Positions 1 through 9,207 of a DNA stretch of 64,000 nucleotides are shown piece after piece. Both the position numbers and the translations under genes were made by a program. Below the pieces are notes generated by a model, which saw only the letters and a list, made by a program, of their open reading frames with translations, was not told the DNA's origin and made no database searches. The stretch comes from Vibrio aerogenes (lineage in GTDB: Bacteria > Pseudomonadota > Gammaproteobacteria > Enterobacterales > Vibrionaceae), in assembly GCF_024346755.1 (NCBI RefSeq), contig NZ_AP024861.1, positions 1,860,001 to 1,924,000 on the forward strand, given 5' to 3'. How positions within the stretch are numbered: the first letter of the stretch is position 1; each line of letters begins with the position of its first letter.

Positions 1-965
1 ATGTCTTTATAACCGCGGCACGCACCATTTAACTGTGCTTTTGATTCTGCAAATTTGGGGGGATCCATAATGACAACGTCAAACTGGGTTCCCTGGTCAC
101 GATATTCTCTGAGAAGTTTAAATACATCCGCATTGAGAAATACCATGCGTTTTTTCGATGTATCAAACTGGTTCAGTTCTGCGTTCAGTTTAGCTGTTTC
201 TAACGCGTGCTGTGATACATCAGCATTGATTATTCTTTGTGCGCCGCCTTTAGCGGCGTACAGTCCAAATCCACCGGTATAAGAAAAGCAGTTCAAGACT
301 TCTTTATCTTTAACATATTTCATGGCGTGATAGCGACTGTCTCTTTGATCGAGATAAAATCCTGTCTTATGACCGTTAACAATATCTACACTGATTTTGA
401 TACCGTTTTCTTCAATGATTACGGGGTCAGAAGGCATGTTTCCATGCAAAAGTCCGGTTGTCGGCTTGAGTCCTTCTTTTTTTCTGATGGCAACATCAGA
501 TCTTTCATAAATATTGATTGCCGGGAAACATTTGCGTAGTGCATCGACAATAACAGTTTTCTGATAGTCAGCCCCAGCACTCAGGAACTGGCAAACTAAA
601 TAGTTATCATACCGGTCAATGGTTATACCGGGCAGGCCATCGGATTCGGCAGCAATAAGGCGGTAACCCGTAAGCTTTCCTTGTTGAATAACTTCTTCTC
701 TGAGCAACTGTGCCTGGGAAATGCGTTCAACAAAAAAATTGGTATCAATTTCTCTTTTTTCAAAGCTCCATACTCTGGCCCGGATTTGTGAATGAGGGGA
801 GTAGGCTGCTTTTGCAAGCCACCGGCCATCATGACTGTAGATATCGACGGTTTGTCCTGCTTCCGGGGTGCCGTTAATTTGTTCGATTGCACGGGAAAAA
901 ACCCAGGGATGACGTCGGATAAGAGATTTTTCACGGCCTTTAGCCAGCGTAAGAGAAATTGTCAT
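1..965 (-). CDS. rlmI: 23S rRNA m5C1962 methyltransferase RlmI (3' end outside window)
   Basis: Partial gene: the start codon is at 965 and the reading frame stays open for 321 codons to the window edge, so the last 70 or so residues of a protein normally near 396 residues are missing. The family methylates C1962 of 23S rRNA using S-adenosylmethionine. Visible: an N-terminal PUA-like segment starting [15 protein letters not shown] with the [10 protein letters not shown] motif, a central [22 protein letters not shown] block, the SAM-binding [18 protein letters not shown] loop, and the [11 protein letters not shown] motif near the edge. The next gene (acyP) points away, so the two share a 176-bp upstream region. 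Identification rests on these recognisable family motifs. Confidence 0.93.
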   Translation of the reverse strand, partial: MTISLTLAKGREKSLIRRHPWVFSRAIEQINGTPEAGQTVDIYSHDGRWLAKAAYSPHSQIRARVWSFEKREIDTNFFVERISQAQLLREEVIQQGKLTGYRLIAAESDGLPGITIDRYDNYLVCQFLSAGADYQKTVIVDALRKCFPAINIYERSDVAIRKKEGLKPTTGLLHGNMPSDPVIIEENGIKISVDIVNGHKTGFYLDQRDSRYHAMKYVKDKEVLNCFSYTGGFGLYAAKGGAQRIINADVSQHALETAKLNAELNQFDTSKKRMVFLNADVFKLLREYRDQGTQFDVVIMDPPKFAESKAQLNGACRGYKD

Positions 966-1141
966 TAAAGCTTTCCGGGTAAAAATAAGAAGCGGTATTT
1001 TTATTGATGTTGTACCGAAAAGCAATTGCTGTCTTTGAATTCCTGCTGATATCCGTGCGAACTCCATTGGATTTAGTGCATACTATAAGAAGTGGTTAGC
1101 GACAGAAAAATGAACAAACTATACACAGATGGAGGTGTTTT

Positions 1142-1417
1142 ATGGTCAGGAAAACAGAAATCTATGTAGTGAAAGGTATCGTTCAATGTGTTGGATTTCG
1201 CTATTACACATCACATAAAGCGATGAAGCTGGGCTTGACCGGGTATGCAAAAAACCTCAATAACGGAGATGTAGAAGTAGTTGCAAGCGGTGATGCATCC
1301 AGACTGGAACAATTATTCGAATGGTTGCATCAGGGCTCACCGGGAGCAAATGTGACAGCGGTGAGCAGAACGGAGTTAAAAACCGATAAAATTTACCAGG
1401 GGTTTGCCATTCAATAG
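1142..1417 (+). CDS. acyP: Acylphosphatase
   Basis: A 91-residue protein of standard acylphosphatase length. The family hydrolyses the carboxyl-phosphate bond of acylphosphates such as 1,3-bisphosphoglycerate or carbamoyl phosphate in the cytoplasm. The phosphate-binding loop VQCVGFRYYT is at residues 14-23 with the catalytic arginine at R20, and the second catalytic residue is N38 in GYAKNLNNGDVEV. A strong ribosome site (GGAGG) sits 8 bases before the ATG. The gene is divergent from rlmI and converges on tusE, with only about 20 bases between the two stop codons. The same rlmI-acyP-tusE-yccA cluster is familiar from enterobacteria and vibrios. Confidence 0.95.
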   Translation: MVRKTEIYVVKGIVQCVGFRYYTSHKAMKLGLTGYAKNLNNGDVEVVASGDASRLEQLFEWLHQGSPGANVTAVSRTELKTDKIYQGFAIQ

Positions 1418-1439
1418 GCTGTTACAGATCAATCGTCTG

Positions 1440-1769
1440 TTACAGACACCTGGCCGGTTTCGGCAAGCCTGCCAGCTTAGTGGCTTGTTTTGCTGGTCCC
1501 TGACGGAATAATTTAAACAGATATTTACTGCTGCCTTTTTCTGGCCCGTACTCTTTTTCCATCGCTTTGACCAACATACGAATCGCCGGTGCTGTTTTAT
1601 ATTCTTCGTAAAATTTGCGCACAAAATGGATCACTTCCAAATGCGACTCTGTCAGTTCAATGCCTTCTTGTTCAGCCAGAGTGCCGATCATTGCGGGTTC
1701 CCACTGTGTATAATCCAGCAGATAGCCTTCTTTATCCGTTTCGATCATTGAACCATTATATTCGAACAT
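1440..1769 (-). CDS. tusE: Sulfurtransferase TusE (DsrC-like)
   Basis: A 109-residue TusE/DsrC-family protein. TusE takes persulfide sulfur from the TusBCD complex and hands it to MnmA for 2-thiolation of the wobble uridine in tRNA. It shows the family pattern IETDKEGYLLDYTQW near the N-terminus, PAIRMLVKAM in the middle and GPAKQATKLAGLPKPARCL at the end, with the sulfur-carrying cysteine penultimate (C108). An in-frame GTG lies one codon upstream, but the ATG at 1769 has AGAGG at proper spacing and gives the standard 109-residue length. The gene converges with acyP. Confidence 0.95.
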   Translation of the reverse strand: MFEYNGSMIETDKEGYLLDYTQWEPAMIGTLAEQEGIELTESHLEVIHFVRKFYEEYKTAPAIRMLVKAMEKEYGPEKGSSKYLFKLFRQGPAKQATKLAGLPKPARCL

Positions 1770-1848
1770 CACGACCTCTTCATTATCAAACCGGGCACAG
1801 GCTAACGAAGTGATGCTGATTTCGCAATATGAAAAATAAAAAATGTGA

Positions 1849-1881
1849 AAATAAAAAAGCCCGGAGAGGTTATCCGGGCTT
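1849..1881 (-). terminator. Rho-independent terminator of yccA
   Basis: A 9-bp stem AAGCCCGGA / TCCGGGCTT (arms 1857-1865 and 1873-1881) followed on the minus strand by a run of T residues. It lies just past the yccA stop codon and should end the yccA transcript before tusE. Confidence 0.85.
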
Positions 1882-1905
1882 ACGCTTCACAGTTTGTCTG
1901 TGATA

Positions 1906-2571
1906 TTAATCGTTTCCACTCAATGCTCTGAGGATATTCAGTAGGCTGAGGAACAGATTATAGATAGATACATACAGCGTGATTGTCGCTGAGATGTAGT
2001 TTGTTTCACCGCCGCGGATAATTTGCTGTGTTGTCAGCAGGATAGCACCGGTAGAAAACAGAATAAATAAACCACTCATCGCGAGGTATATCACTGGTAA
2101 TTGCAGGAAGATGTTTGCAATCATACCAACAATCAGAACCACAAACCCGGCCATTAATAATCCACCCAGGAAGGATAGATCACGTTTGGTGGTCAGTGCA
2201 TAAGCTGATGCTGCCATAAAGGTCAGGGCAGTACCGCCCAATGCGGTCAGGACCAAATCGCCCAGGCCATTGCTGATATATACATTCAGAATCGGACCGA
2301 GCGTATACCCCATAAAACCGGTAAACAGAAAAGTGAAAACCAGTCCCATGCCATTGTTGCGGTTCTTTTCTGTTAAGAAAAGTAAACCATAGAAACCAAC
2401 AATTGTGATGAGAAATCCAGGATAAGGAAGATTCATCGCCATAGAAACGCCTGCAACAATCGCAGACCACAGCAGGGTCATTGACAGCAATGCGTAGGTA
2501 TTTCTGAGAACCTTATTTGTTTGTAAAGCGCGGGTTTGACCCGTTGAACTTGAATATATCGGACTATTCAT
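1906..2571 (-). CDS. yccA: Bax inhibitor-1 family membrane protein YccA
   Basis: A 221-residue integral membrane protein with about seven hydrophobic segments from residue 26 to the C-terminus, matching the BI-1/YccA (UPF0005) family in length and in the motifs MNSPIYSSS, GFMGYTLGPILNVYI and YVSIYNLFLSLLNIL. E. coli YccA is a substrate and modulator of the inner-membrane protease FtsH and protects the cell when the Sec translocon jams; the same role here is by homology. It is a single gene with its own terminator, separated from the aap operon by 264 bases that contain a large inverted repeat. Confidence 0.93.
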   Translation of the reverse strand: MNSPIYSSSTGQTRALQTNKVLRNTYALLSMTLLWSAIVAGVSMAMNLPYPGFLITIVGFYGLLFLTEKNRNNGMGLVFTFLFTGFMGYTLGPILNVYISNGLGDLVLTALGGTALTFMAASAYALTTKRDLSFLGGLLMAGFVVLIVGMIANIFLQLPVIYLAMSGLFILFSTGAILLTTQQIIRGGETNYISATITLYVSIYNLFLSLLNILRALSGND

Positions 2572-2763
2572 ACTTTTCCTCGTATGTCTTGTTGCCTGTT
2601 TATTCGACCAGTCATCAGCCTGAAAGTTCTGAATTTCATTCTGCTGGTTTTATGTCTCTATCATAATCAAAAGATGACACAAATGCCGAAACAAAGTTGT
2701 AACACAATCTTTCTGTAAGAGTATATACGCATCCGGACTTAAGTTATATAAAAAACAGTGAGT

Positions 2764-2810
2764 AAAACCACAAGAGGCATTCATATCACATGAATGCCTC
2801 TTGTGGTTTT
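2764..2810. terminator. Bidirectional terminator, perfect 21-bp stem
   Basis: The arms 2764-2784 and 2790-2810 are perfect reverse complements over 21 bp (core CCACAAGAGGCATTCAT) around a 5-base loop, and each arm ends in four T residues on its exit strand. It lies 25 bases past the stop of aapP and is placed to end the aapJQMP transcript. Confidence 0.8.
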
Positions 2811-2835
2811 ATGTACAAATGATCCAAAGGTGAAT

Positions 2836-3594
2836 TTAGTGATGCAGTATTTGAGAAAGGAAATCTTGTGTCCGGTCTGATTGCGGATTACCAAAGAATT
2901 CTTCAGGATTATTTTCTTCAATAATTTCACCGGCATCCATAAATATCACCCGGTCAGCGACTTCTTTGGCGAATCCCATTTCATGGGTCACACAAAGCAT
3001 CGTCATCCCTTCATCTGCCAGTTCTACCATGACATCCAGAACTTCCCGGACCATTTCCGGATCCAGTGCTGAGGTTGGCTCATCAAACAACATGATCTGA
3101 GGACTCATGCACAGGGAGCGTGCAATAGCAACCCGCTGCTGCTGTCCGCCGGATAGCTGGCCCGGATATTTATTGGCCTGATTCGGTATTTTGACCCGCT
3201 CCAGATACTTCATTGCCTGAGCTTCTGCTTCTTCTTTGGACATTTTTTTGACCCAAACCGGCGCCAGTGTACAGTTTTCCAGAACTGTCAGGTGAGGGAA
3301 CAGGTTAAAGTGCTGAAAGCACATACCGACATCCCGGCGGACGGCTTCAATATCTTTTAAATCTTCTGTCAAAGCATGTCCGTTGACGATAATATCACCT
3401 TTCTGATGTTCCTCAAGCCGGTTAATACAGCGAATCATGGTTGATTTTCCAGAGCCGGATGGGCCACATATCACGATCTTTTCACCGCGTGTTACATCAA
3501 GGTTGATGTTTTTCAGGACGTGGAACTCTCCGTACCACTTGTTCATATCTTTAATCTGAATCATTAATTCTTTGTCTGAGTTCTGCTGCTTCAT
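2836..3594 (-). CDS. aapP: General L-amino acid ABC transporter ATPase AapP
   Basis: A 252-residue ABC ATPase of the polar amino acid subfamily (GlnQ/AapP). It shows Walker [10 protein letters not shown] at residues 44-52, the Q-loop at Q94, the LSGGQQQR signature at 147-154, Walker [13 protein letters not shown] from 167 and the switch histidine H204. It powers import by the two permeases encoded directly upstream. It is the last gene of aapJ-aapQ-aapM-aapP, with 37 bases between aapM and aapP. AapP specificity rather than GlnQ is inferred from the operon, because AapQ/AapM-type long permeases are distinctive. Confidence 0.93.
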   Translation of the reverse strand: MKQQNSDKELMIQIKDMNKWYGEFHVLKNINLDVTRGEKIVICGPSGSGKSTMIRCINRLEEHQKGDIIVNGHALTEDLKDIEAVRRDVGMCFQHFNLFPHLTVLENCTLAPVWVKKMSKEEAEAQAMKYLERVKIPNQANKYPGQLSGGQQQRVAIARSLCMSPQIMLFDEPTSALDPEMVREVLDVMVELADEGMTMLCVTHEMGFAKEVADRVIFMDAGEIIEENNPEEFFGNPQSDRTQDFLSQILHH

Positions 3595-3631
3595 TTGTCA
3601 TCCTTAAAACTAAATTCCTGTCTTTCCGGCT

Positions 3632-4729
3632 CTATCTTTTGTGCCCGGTATGTAATTTATTTTCCAGCCAGATGGAGTATCTGGACATACCAAAACAGAA
3701 CACCCAGAAAACTAAAGCAACAAATGCATAGCTTTCAGTAGAAAAGCCTAACCAGGCCGGATCTGTATTCGCTGCCTGACCAATACCAAGTACATCAAAC
3801 ATACCGATAATGAGAACCAGACTTGTATCTTTAAATAAATCAATAAATGTATTCACTATCGAAGGAATCGTAATCTTTAATGCCTGAGGCATGATGATTA
3901 ATCCGATTTTCTTCGGATAATTTAACCCTAATGCATCTGCTGCTTCATATTGCCCTTTAGGAATCGCCTGAAGGCCACCACGAATTACTTCTGCCATATA
4001 GGCTGCACTAAAGAGTGTGACACCAATCAAAGCTCTGATCAGCTTGTCAGTTTCTGAACCCTCAGCCATAAAAAGTGGCAGCATCACTGAAGCCATGAAC
4101 AGGACGGTAATCAGAGGGACGCCACGCCACATCTCAATATAGACTGTACTCAGGCTCCGAATCACTGGCATGTGAGAACGACGACCTAAAGCAAGTAAAA
4201 CACCGATGGGTAAGGAAGCGACAATCCCAACCAATGCAAGTACCAGAGTGACCAGTAATCCGCCCCATTTATAGGTTTCTACAACCGGTAATCCAAACAT
4301 ACTGCCATGTAACAGGCCTGCCATCAGTACCGGATAAAGGGTAATCGTAAACAGGCAAATCCAGCCACGTTTCGGTGTTTTATTCCAGGCCAGTAATCCG
4401 ATAAGGATCGCCAGTGTTGCGTAGAAAAACTCAGGACGCCACAGCTCTGCTTCAGGATAAAAACCGAACATGAACTGATTAAACCGGACATAGACAAGAA
4501 CCCAACACGCACCACCTGTTGTACATGCATTGCGGTCTTCTCCAATCCAGTCTGCCTGCAAAATGGCCCAGTCAATCACATGATACAGCCCTTTGATTGC
4601 AAAATAGGCAATAACCAGTGTTAATACGGAGTTAACTGCACTGTTAAATAAGTTTTTTTTCATCCAGCCGACGAGGCCGGTTGTATTGCCTGGTGGTGGC
4701 AGATCGGGCTGAAATTGATGAACTTTCAT
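3632..4729 (-). CDS. aapM: General L-amino acid ABC transporter permease AapM
   Basis: A 365-residue inner-membrane permease, longer than GlnP-type permeases because of extra N-terminal helices and a cysteine-containing loop (NACTTGGACWVLVYVRFNQF), which is typical of AapM. The C-terminal half has the His/Glu/Gln permease signature with the EAA motif region around EAADALGLNYPKKIGLIIMPQALK. The ATG at 4729 is chosen over an in-frame TTG at 4750 because GGAGAG sits 5 bases before it. It starts 1 base after the aapQ stop, so translation of the two permeases is probably coupled. Confidence 0.92.
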   Translation of the reverse strand: MKVHQFQPDLPPPGNTTGLVGWMKKNLFNSAVNSVLTLVIAYFAIKGLYHVIDWAILQADWIGEDRNACTTGGACWVLVYVRFNQFMFGFYPEAELWRPEFFYATLAILIGLLAWNKTPKRGWICLFTITLYPVLMAGLLHGSMFGLPVVETYKWGGLLVTLVLALVGIVASLPIGVLLALGRRSHMPVIRSLSTVYIEMWRGVPLITVLFMASVMLPLFMAEGSETDKLIRALIGVTLFSAAYMAEVIRGGLQAIPKGQYEAADALGLNYPKKIGLIIMPQALKITIPSIVNTFIDLFKDTSLVLIIGMFDVLGIGQAANTDPAWLGFSTESYAFVALVFWVFCFGMSRYSIWLENKLHTGHKR

Positions 4730-4730
4730 A

Positions 4731-5918
4731 TTATCTCTCCACGAGCGCAACTTTACTGTTATACATATTCATCAGGAACGAGGTCGTGAGACTCAAAGTC
4801 AAGTAAACGGCCATGGTCATTGAGATGACTTCGATCGCCTGTCCCGTCTGATTGAGTGTGGTTCCGGCAAAAATGTTAAACAAATCCGGATAGCCGATAG
4901 CCACTGCAAGTGATGAGTTTTTAGTCAGGTTCAGATACTGGCTGGTCAGGGGCGGAATAATGATGCGCATTGCCTGGGGTATCACGACCAGCTTTAACGT
5001 TTTACTGCGCGGTAATCCCAGAGACATGGCAGCTTCACTTTGACCATGGCTGACAGCATTGATGCCTGAACGCACAATTTCTGCAATAAAGGCTGCGGTA
5101 TATACACTCAGCGCAATCAAAAGAGCAACAAATTCCGGAATGATCTCGATCCCGCCCTGAAAGTTGAATCGTTTCAAAACAGGGTAGTCTGCAGAGATAG
5201 GTTTACCCGTCAAAAAGAACACGATTAACGGTAATCCGACAATAAACAAGGTACTGATAAGAAAGACAGGTGTTTGCTGTCCTGTAAGTTTTTGTTTTTC
5301 GTTTGCACGGATTTTTATACAAATTGCAGCAATCACGCCAAACAGAAGACCGATGAATATCCATCCGCTACCAGGTTCAAAAACTGGTTTGGGAATAAAC
5401 AGGCCACTGATATTCAGATAGACTGATTCTCCGAGAGACAGGCTCTGTCGTTTGCCCGGCAAAGCGCCCAAAACAGAAAAGTACCAGAAGAGAATTTGCA
5501 GCAGCAGTGGTACATTCCGGAAAATTTCAATGTAAACTGCAGCGAAGCGGCTAACGAGCCAGTTGGTGGATAAACGGGCAATTCCCAAAATAAAGCCAAG
5601 AATTGTCGCGAAAAATATACCGATGACAGAAACCAGAATAGTATTCATCAGACCAACAACAAAGGTCCGGCCATATGTATCCGTTTCTGTATAATCGATA
5701 AGCGAGAGCCCAATACCGAACCCTGCGGGCTGATCCAGAAAATCAAATCCGGTTGTAATGCCCCGTGAATTCAGGTTTGTTAATGCATTGTTAACGATAG
5801 TGTAGACAAAGAATGTTAATGCAAGTACTGCAATAATCTGAAATACAACCGACCGGAATGTTGGACTATAAAATAAATGCGCCAATCCCCTGGATTGACT
5901 ATTCTCGGGGTGTTTCAT
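4731..5918 (-). CDS. aapQ: General L-amino acid ABC transporter permease AapQ
   Basis: A 395-residue inner-membrane permease that forms the channel with AapM. It begins with a hydrophobic helix at about residues 23-44, has a long periplasmic insert (PAGFGIGLSLIDYTETDTYGRTF) and carries the EAA-type ATPase contact EAAMSLGLPRSKTLKLVVIPQAMR near residue 305. It follows aapJ after 71 bases that include a GC-rich stem-loop, a common device for making far more binding protein than permease. The length and paired partner fit AapQ/BztB rather than short GlnP permeases. Confidence 0.92.
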   Translation of the reverse strand: MKHPENSQSRGLAHLFYSPTFRSVVFQIIAVLALTFFVYTIVNNALTNLNSRGITTGFDFLDQPAGFGIGLSLIDYTETDTYGRTFVVGLMNTILVSVIGIFFATILGFILGIARLSTNWLVSRFAAVYIEIFRNVPLLLQILFWYFSVLGALPGKRQSLSLGESVYLNISGLFIPKPVFEPGSGWIFIGLLFGVIAAICIKIRANEKQKLTGQQTPVFLISTLFIVGLPLIVFFLTGKPISADYPVLKRFNFQGGIEIIPEFVALLIALSVYTAAFIAEIVRSGINAVSHGQSEAAMSLGLPRSKTLKLVVIPQAMRIIIPPLTSQYLNLTKNSSLAVAIGYPDLFNIFAGTTLNQTGQAIEVISMTMAVYLTLSLTTSFLMNMYNSKVALVER

Positions 5919-5954
5919 ACCTCAAAAGACCTCAGAAATCCATTTTTCAGATAA

Positions 5955-5974
5955 GGGCGGAATTGTTTCCGCCC
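5955..5974 (-). promoter_or_regulatory. Intercistronic stem-loop between aapJ and aapQ
   Basis: An 8-bp perfect stem GGGCGGAA / TTCCGCCC with a 4-base loop in the 71-base gap. There is no proper T-run, so it is better read as an mRNA-stabilising or partial-termination element that raises aapJ (binding protein) expression over the permease genes, as seen in many solute-binding-protein operons. The function is inferred. Confidence 0.6.
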
Positions 5975-5989
5975 ATAGGTTTTATGTGA

Positions 5990-7018
5990 TTAACGGATTG
6001 GTGGAGCGTACATGAAGCCGCCTTCATTCCATAAGGCATTCACACCGCGGGAGATTTTCAGTGGTGAGCCAGAACCGACTGAACTTTCAAATACTTCACC
6101 ATAGTTACCCACTTGCTTGATGATTTGATAACCCCAGTCATCGCGAATCCCTAAACCGGAACCTTTTGGTCCGTCAAGACCAAGGATACGCTTGATATTT
6201 GGATCGGATGACTTTTTCATCTTATCCACATTTTTTGATGTAATACCATATTCTTCGGCATTCACCAGTGCAAATAATGTCCACTTCGCTACATTGAACC
6301 ATTTGTCATCATCCTGACGGACGACAGGACCTAAAGGCTCTTTTGAAATAATGTCTGGCAGAACAGTTGCTGATGATGGCTTCTTCAGGTTGACACGTAA
6401 TGCATATAATTGAGACTGGTCAGAAGTCAGAACATCACAACGTCCGGCATCAAATCCTTTTGCGGTTTGGGCTGATGTATCGAATACAACGGGTTTGTAA
6501 CTCATGCCTTGTTTGCGGAAATAGTCAGCAAGGTTGAGTTCAGTAGTCGTACCTGACTGAATACAAACGGATGCACCATCAAGCTCTTTGGCAGTCTTGA
6601 CACCAAGGTCTTTTTTCACCATAAAACCCTGGCCATCATAGTAGGTGACACCCACAAAATTCAGACCCAACGCTGTATCCCGTTGCAATGTCCATGTCGT
6701 ATTGCGCGACAGAACATCAATTTCACCGGACTGAAGGGCGGTGAAACGCTCTTTTGCAGTCAGAGGAACAAATTTAACTTTATTTTTGTCTCCCAGTACG
6801 GCTGCTGCCAGAGCATGACAATATTCAACGTCAATCCCTTCCCAGTGGCCTTTGGCATTTGGGTTAGAGAAGCCGGGGAGACCTGTACTGACCCCACAAG
6901 TTACAAATCCCTGAGAGAGCACTTTATCCAGAGTGCTTTCTGCTGCTGAAGCGGAATTTGCCATCAAAGCTGTTGATGCTGCAACGATTGACGTAAGTAA
7001 TTTTAATTTGTTCGCCAT
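5990..7018 (-). CDS. aapJ: General L-amino acid-binding periplasmic protein AapJ
   Basis: A 342-residue periplasmic solute-binding protein with a signal peptide (MANKLKLLTSIVAASTALMA, cleavage near SASAAE). The mature protein has the family-3 amino acid binding fold motifs TLDKVLSQGFVTCGVSTGLPGFS, GIDVEYCHALAAAVLG and the C-terminal NVDKMKKSSDPNIKRILG. It delivers amino acids to AapQMP. The frame stays open upstream to 7156, but the ATG at 7018 is preceded by AGGAT and gives a proper signal sequence, so the longer form is rejected. It is the first gene of the operon and is divergent from the siroheme-synthase-like gene across 463 bases. Confidence 0.93.
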   Translation of the reverse strand: MANKLKLLTSIVAASTALMANSASAAESTLDKVLSQGFVTCGVSTGLPGFSNPNAKGHWEGIDVEYCHALAAAVLGDKNKVKFVPLTAKERFTALQSGEIDVLSRNTTWTLQRDTALGLNFVGVTYYDGQGFMVKKDLGVKTAKELDGASVCIQSGTTTELNLADYFRKQGMSYKPVVFDTSAQTAKGFDAGRCDVLTSDQSQLYALRVNLKKPSSATVLPDIISKEPLGPVVRQDDDKWFNVAKWTLFALVNAEEYGITSKNVDKMKKSSDPNIKRILGLDGPKGSGLGIRDDWGYQIIKQVGNYGEVFESSVGSGSPLKISRGVNALWNEGGFMYAPPIR

Positions 7019-7481
7019 GAGTATCCTTCCTGTCTGTTCCATAGACACCAGTTGATTCTGATGCAAAAATTCAATTTTCGATGATTTCCCGTAATGGCTG
7101 GTTTTGTTATTCGTACGAAAGGTTGCACCGTAAAGTGGCAACACCATCATCACCATCAGTGAGTTCGTGAATGACTGTTTATTGATTACCTGATAAGTAA
7201 TTACAGTTTAATCATTAACCCGACATTGGTTAGCATGGCGAATTGTTATTTAAATGTAAATAGTGCAACCAATAACCATAATAGTGCAACAGTATCTATG
7301 TGTTTTGTAATTTAACTTTTTTGAAATTTTAATCTGATATTTGTATTTTATTTAAAATAATAATCCACCTTTCGAATTTATTTTGACGAATCATTTTTAA
7401 GATATGCTGTTTCAGTAAATTCTCTGCACTGTTTTTGTTAGTATAGGTCATTGGCGATGTAAATATAGAGTTAATGGTGTA
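7019..7481. promoter_or_regulatory. Divergent control region between aapJ and the siroheme synthase-like gene
   Basis: AT-rich 463-base gap with no convincing gene. It holds two copies of ATAGTGCAAC (7260-7269 and 7281-7290) whose starts are 21 bases, about two helical turns, apart on the same face; this could be an operator for the aap operon. Upstream of 7482 a weak TTGTTA ... TAAATA pair can be seen, but with 19-base spacing. No promoter is certain. Confidence 0.45.
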
Positions 7482-8432
7482 ATGCAATATTTTCCAATTT
7501 TTTTAGATTTGAAAGATAAAGCTGTTTTGGTGGTTGGCGGAGGGGAAGTGGCCAGCCGGAAAGTAGAAGCTTTAATCAAAGTGAATGCGCAGGTAACTCT
7601 GGTTTCTCCGGAAATTGTGCCTTTTCTCCATGATCTGGTTGAAAAAGGACAGATCCGGTGGCTGCAACAGCCTTATCAAAGCCAGTTAATCAGCGAACAG
7701 TATATTCAGGTCTGGGCAACGACGGATAATACCAGCCTGAATCATCAGATTCATGCAGATGCAAAAAAAGCAGGGATTCTGGTGAATGTGGTCGATGATC
7801 AGCCTTATTGTGACTTTATCACGCCTTCGATGATGGTTCGGGGAAAAATTCAAATTGCGATATCCAGCGGTGGCGCTTCCCCTGTGTTAATCCGTAATTT
7901 ACGCGAGTCTGTCGAATCGGTCTTACCTCAAAACCTTTCATTGCTTGCCGAATTTGGTGGTCAGAAACGTGAACAGATCAAGTCTGACATCTCTGGTATT
8001 GACGGCAGGCGGGCTTTCTGGGAACGTTTTTTTGATGACAAGCAAGTCATGGATGCGTCGGACTTATCACAGCTGGAATTGCGGTATCAACAATTACTCT
8101 CAGAACCGGAGTTGCCGGTCAATGAAGTCATCTGGGTGATATATGATGAGGATGTTGAGTTGCTTCCGGTCAAAGCACTCAGGTTTATGCAAAAAGCAGA
8201 TTTGGTGTTGCATCCTGAGCAAATTCAACCTGAGTGTCTTGAATTATGCAGGCGGGATGCAGGACGTTCTGTTTACACCGATGCGCAGACATTAGCACAG
8301 GAACTGAAAAAAGAGAGGAAACAGAATCGATATATTTGTGTATTTGTGCACGAGCAGCATGCCGGACTTCTGACTGGACTGCCTGAGGCAGGCGATCGCT
8401 ATTTTGGTCCGGGGGCGTTCAAAAATTATTGA
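7482..8432 (+). CDS. Siroheme synthase-like protein: precorrin-2 dehydrogenase/ferrochelatase (CysG N-terminal type) with degenerate tail
   Basis: A 316-residue protein whose first 210 or so residues match the CysG(B)/Met8 module: the NAD-binding VLVVGGGEVASRKVEALI at residues 15-32, FITPSMMVRGKIQIAISSGGASPVLIRNLRE around 112-142, and the helical dimerisation part. That module oxidises precorrin-2 to sirohydrochlorin and inserts iron to make siroheme for sulfite and nitrite reductases. The last 100 residues (VNEVIWVIYDEDVELLPVKALRFMQKADLVLHPE) look like a shrunken trace of the CobA methyltransferase domain without its glycine-rich motifs, so SAM-dependent methylation is not expected from this protein. 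No neighbouring cys or nir gene is present. Confidence 0.82.
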   Translation: MQYFPIFLDLKDKAVLVVGGGEVASRKVEALIKVNAQVTLVSPEIVPFLHDLVEKGQIRWLQQPYQSQLISEQYIQVWATTDNTSLNHQIHADAKKAGILVNVVDDQPYCDFITPSMMVRGKIQIAISSGGASPVLIRNLRESVESVLPQNLSLLAEFGGQKREQIKSDISGIDGRRAFWERFFDDKQVMDASDLSQLELRYQQLLSEPELPVNEVIWVIYDEDVELLPVKALRFMQKADLVLHPEQIQPECLELCRRDAGRSVYTDAQTLAQELKKERKQNRYICVFVHEQHAGLLTGLPEAGDRYFGPGAFKNY

Positions 8433-8538
8433 GCTTTTATGCTGATTTCGATAGCGGCTATGGTCTGCGGGCAGAAGCCGCTATGCTTTTAACTAACAAA
8501 GAAATCAATGAATAACAAAGGAACCAATGAAGTAAAAA

Positions 8539-9021
8539 TTAATCTCTGAAGTTGTTGAACTGAAATGGCTGCTCAAAATCAGCAGACTTTATCCATGCGA
8601 TCACCTGCTGGAGATCATCTCTTTTTTTGCCGGTGACCCGGATTTTTTCTCCCTGAATTGATGCCTGAACTTTGAGCTTCTGATCCTTAATGGATTTCAC
8701 CAGTTTTTTTGCAGTCAGAGAGTCGATCCCTTGCTTAAATTCCACATCCTTGTACCAGTTTTTACCAGAGTGGATGGCATCTTTTATTTCCATTGCATTG
8801 GCATCTACACCCCGTTTAGCAAGGTTACCACGCAAAATATCCATCATTTGATTCAGCTGAAAGTCATCTTCAGCTGATAGTTTTGCTGTGCTCTCTTTCA
8901 GATCAAACGTTGCTTCAACATTACGGAAATCAAAACGGGTTGCAAGCTCCCGGTTGGAATTATCAATGGCGTTACGAAGTTCAACTGAGTCAATTTCTGA
9001 GACAATGTCAAAAGATGGCAT
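8539..9021 (-). CDS. yajQ: YajQ family nucleotide-binding protein
   Basis: A 160-residue member of the YajQ/UPF0234 family, which binds nucleotides and, in Xanthomonas and Pseudomonas, cyclic di-GMP, acting as a transcription co-regulator. The start [11 protein letters not shown] at 9021 is the universal family start, so the 8-codon upstream extension is rejected. Typical blocks are [55 protein letters not shown] and the terminal [22 protein letters not shown]. It converges on the siroheme-type gene and is divergent from the PEP-synthase-like gene. Confidence 0.95.
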   Translation of the reverse strand: MPSFDIVSEIDSVELRNAIDNSNRELATRFDFRNVEATFDLKESTAKLSAEDDFQLNQMMDILRGNLAKRGVDANAMEIKDAIHSGKNWYKDVEFKQGIDSLTAKKLVKSIKDQKLKVQASIQGEKIRVTGKKRDDLQQVIAWIKSADFEQPFQFNNFRD

Positions 9022-9207
9022 GAGAATGCTCCTGTCGGTTAACAATTTTTTTCAGGCAGAACCACAACTGCCTGAAGTGTTGATTGACACTATTATGCAG
9101 ATTTTGACTTATAGATCGATAAATCCTGGTCCTTTGCTTGTATTTATCAGGTTCAATCGGTATGTTCGACAACAGTCTGTGTTTATTAATCATTATATGG
9201 AGTCATA

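Noticed and set aside
623..934. 103-codon minus-strand open frame beginning at 934
   Set aside because: Overlaps rlmI in another frame; rlmI is well supported by motifs.
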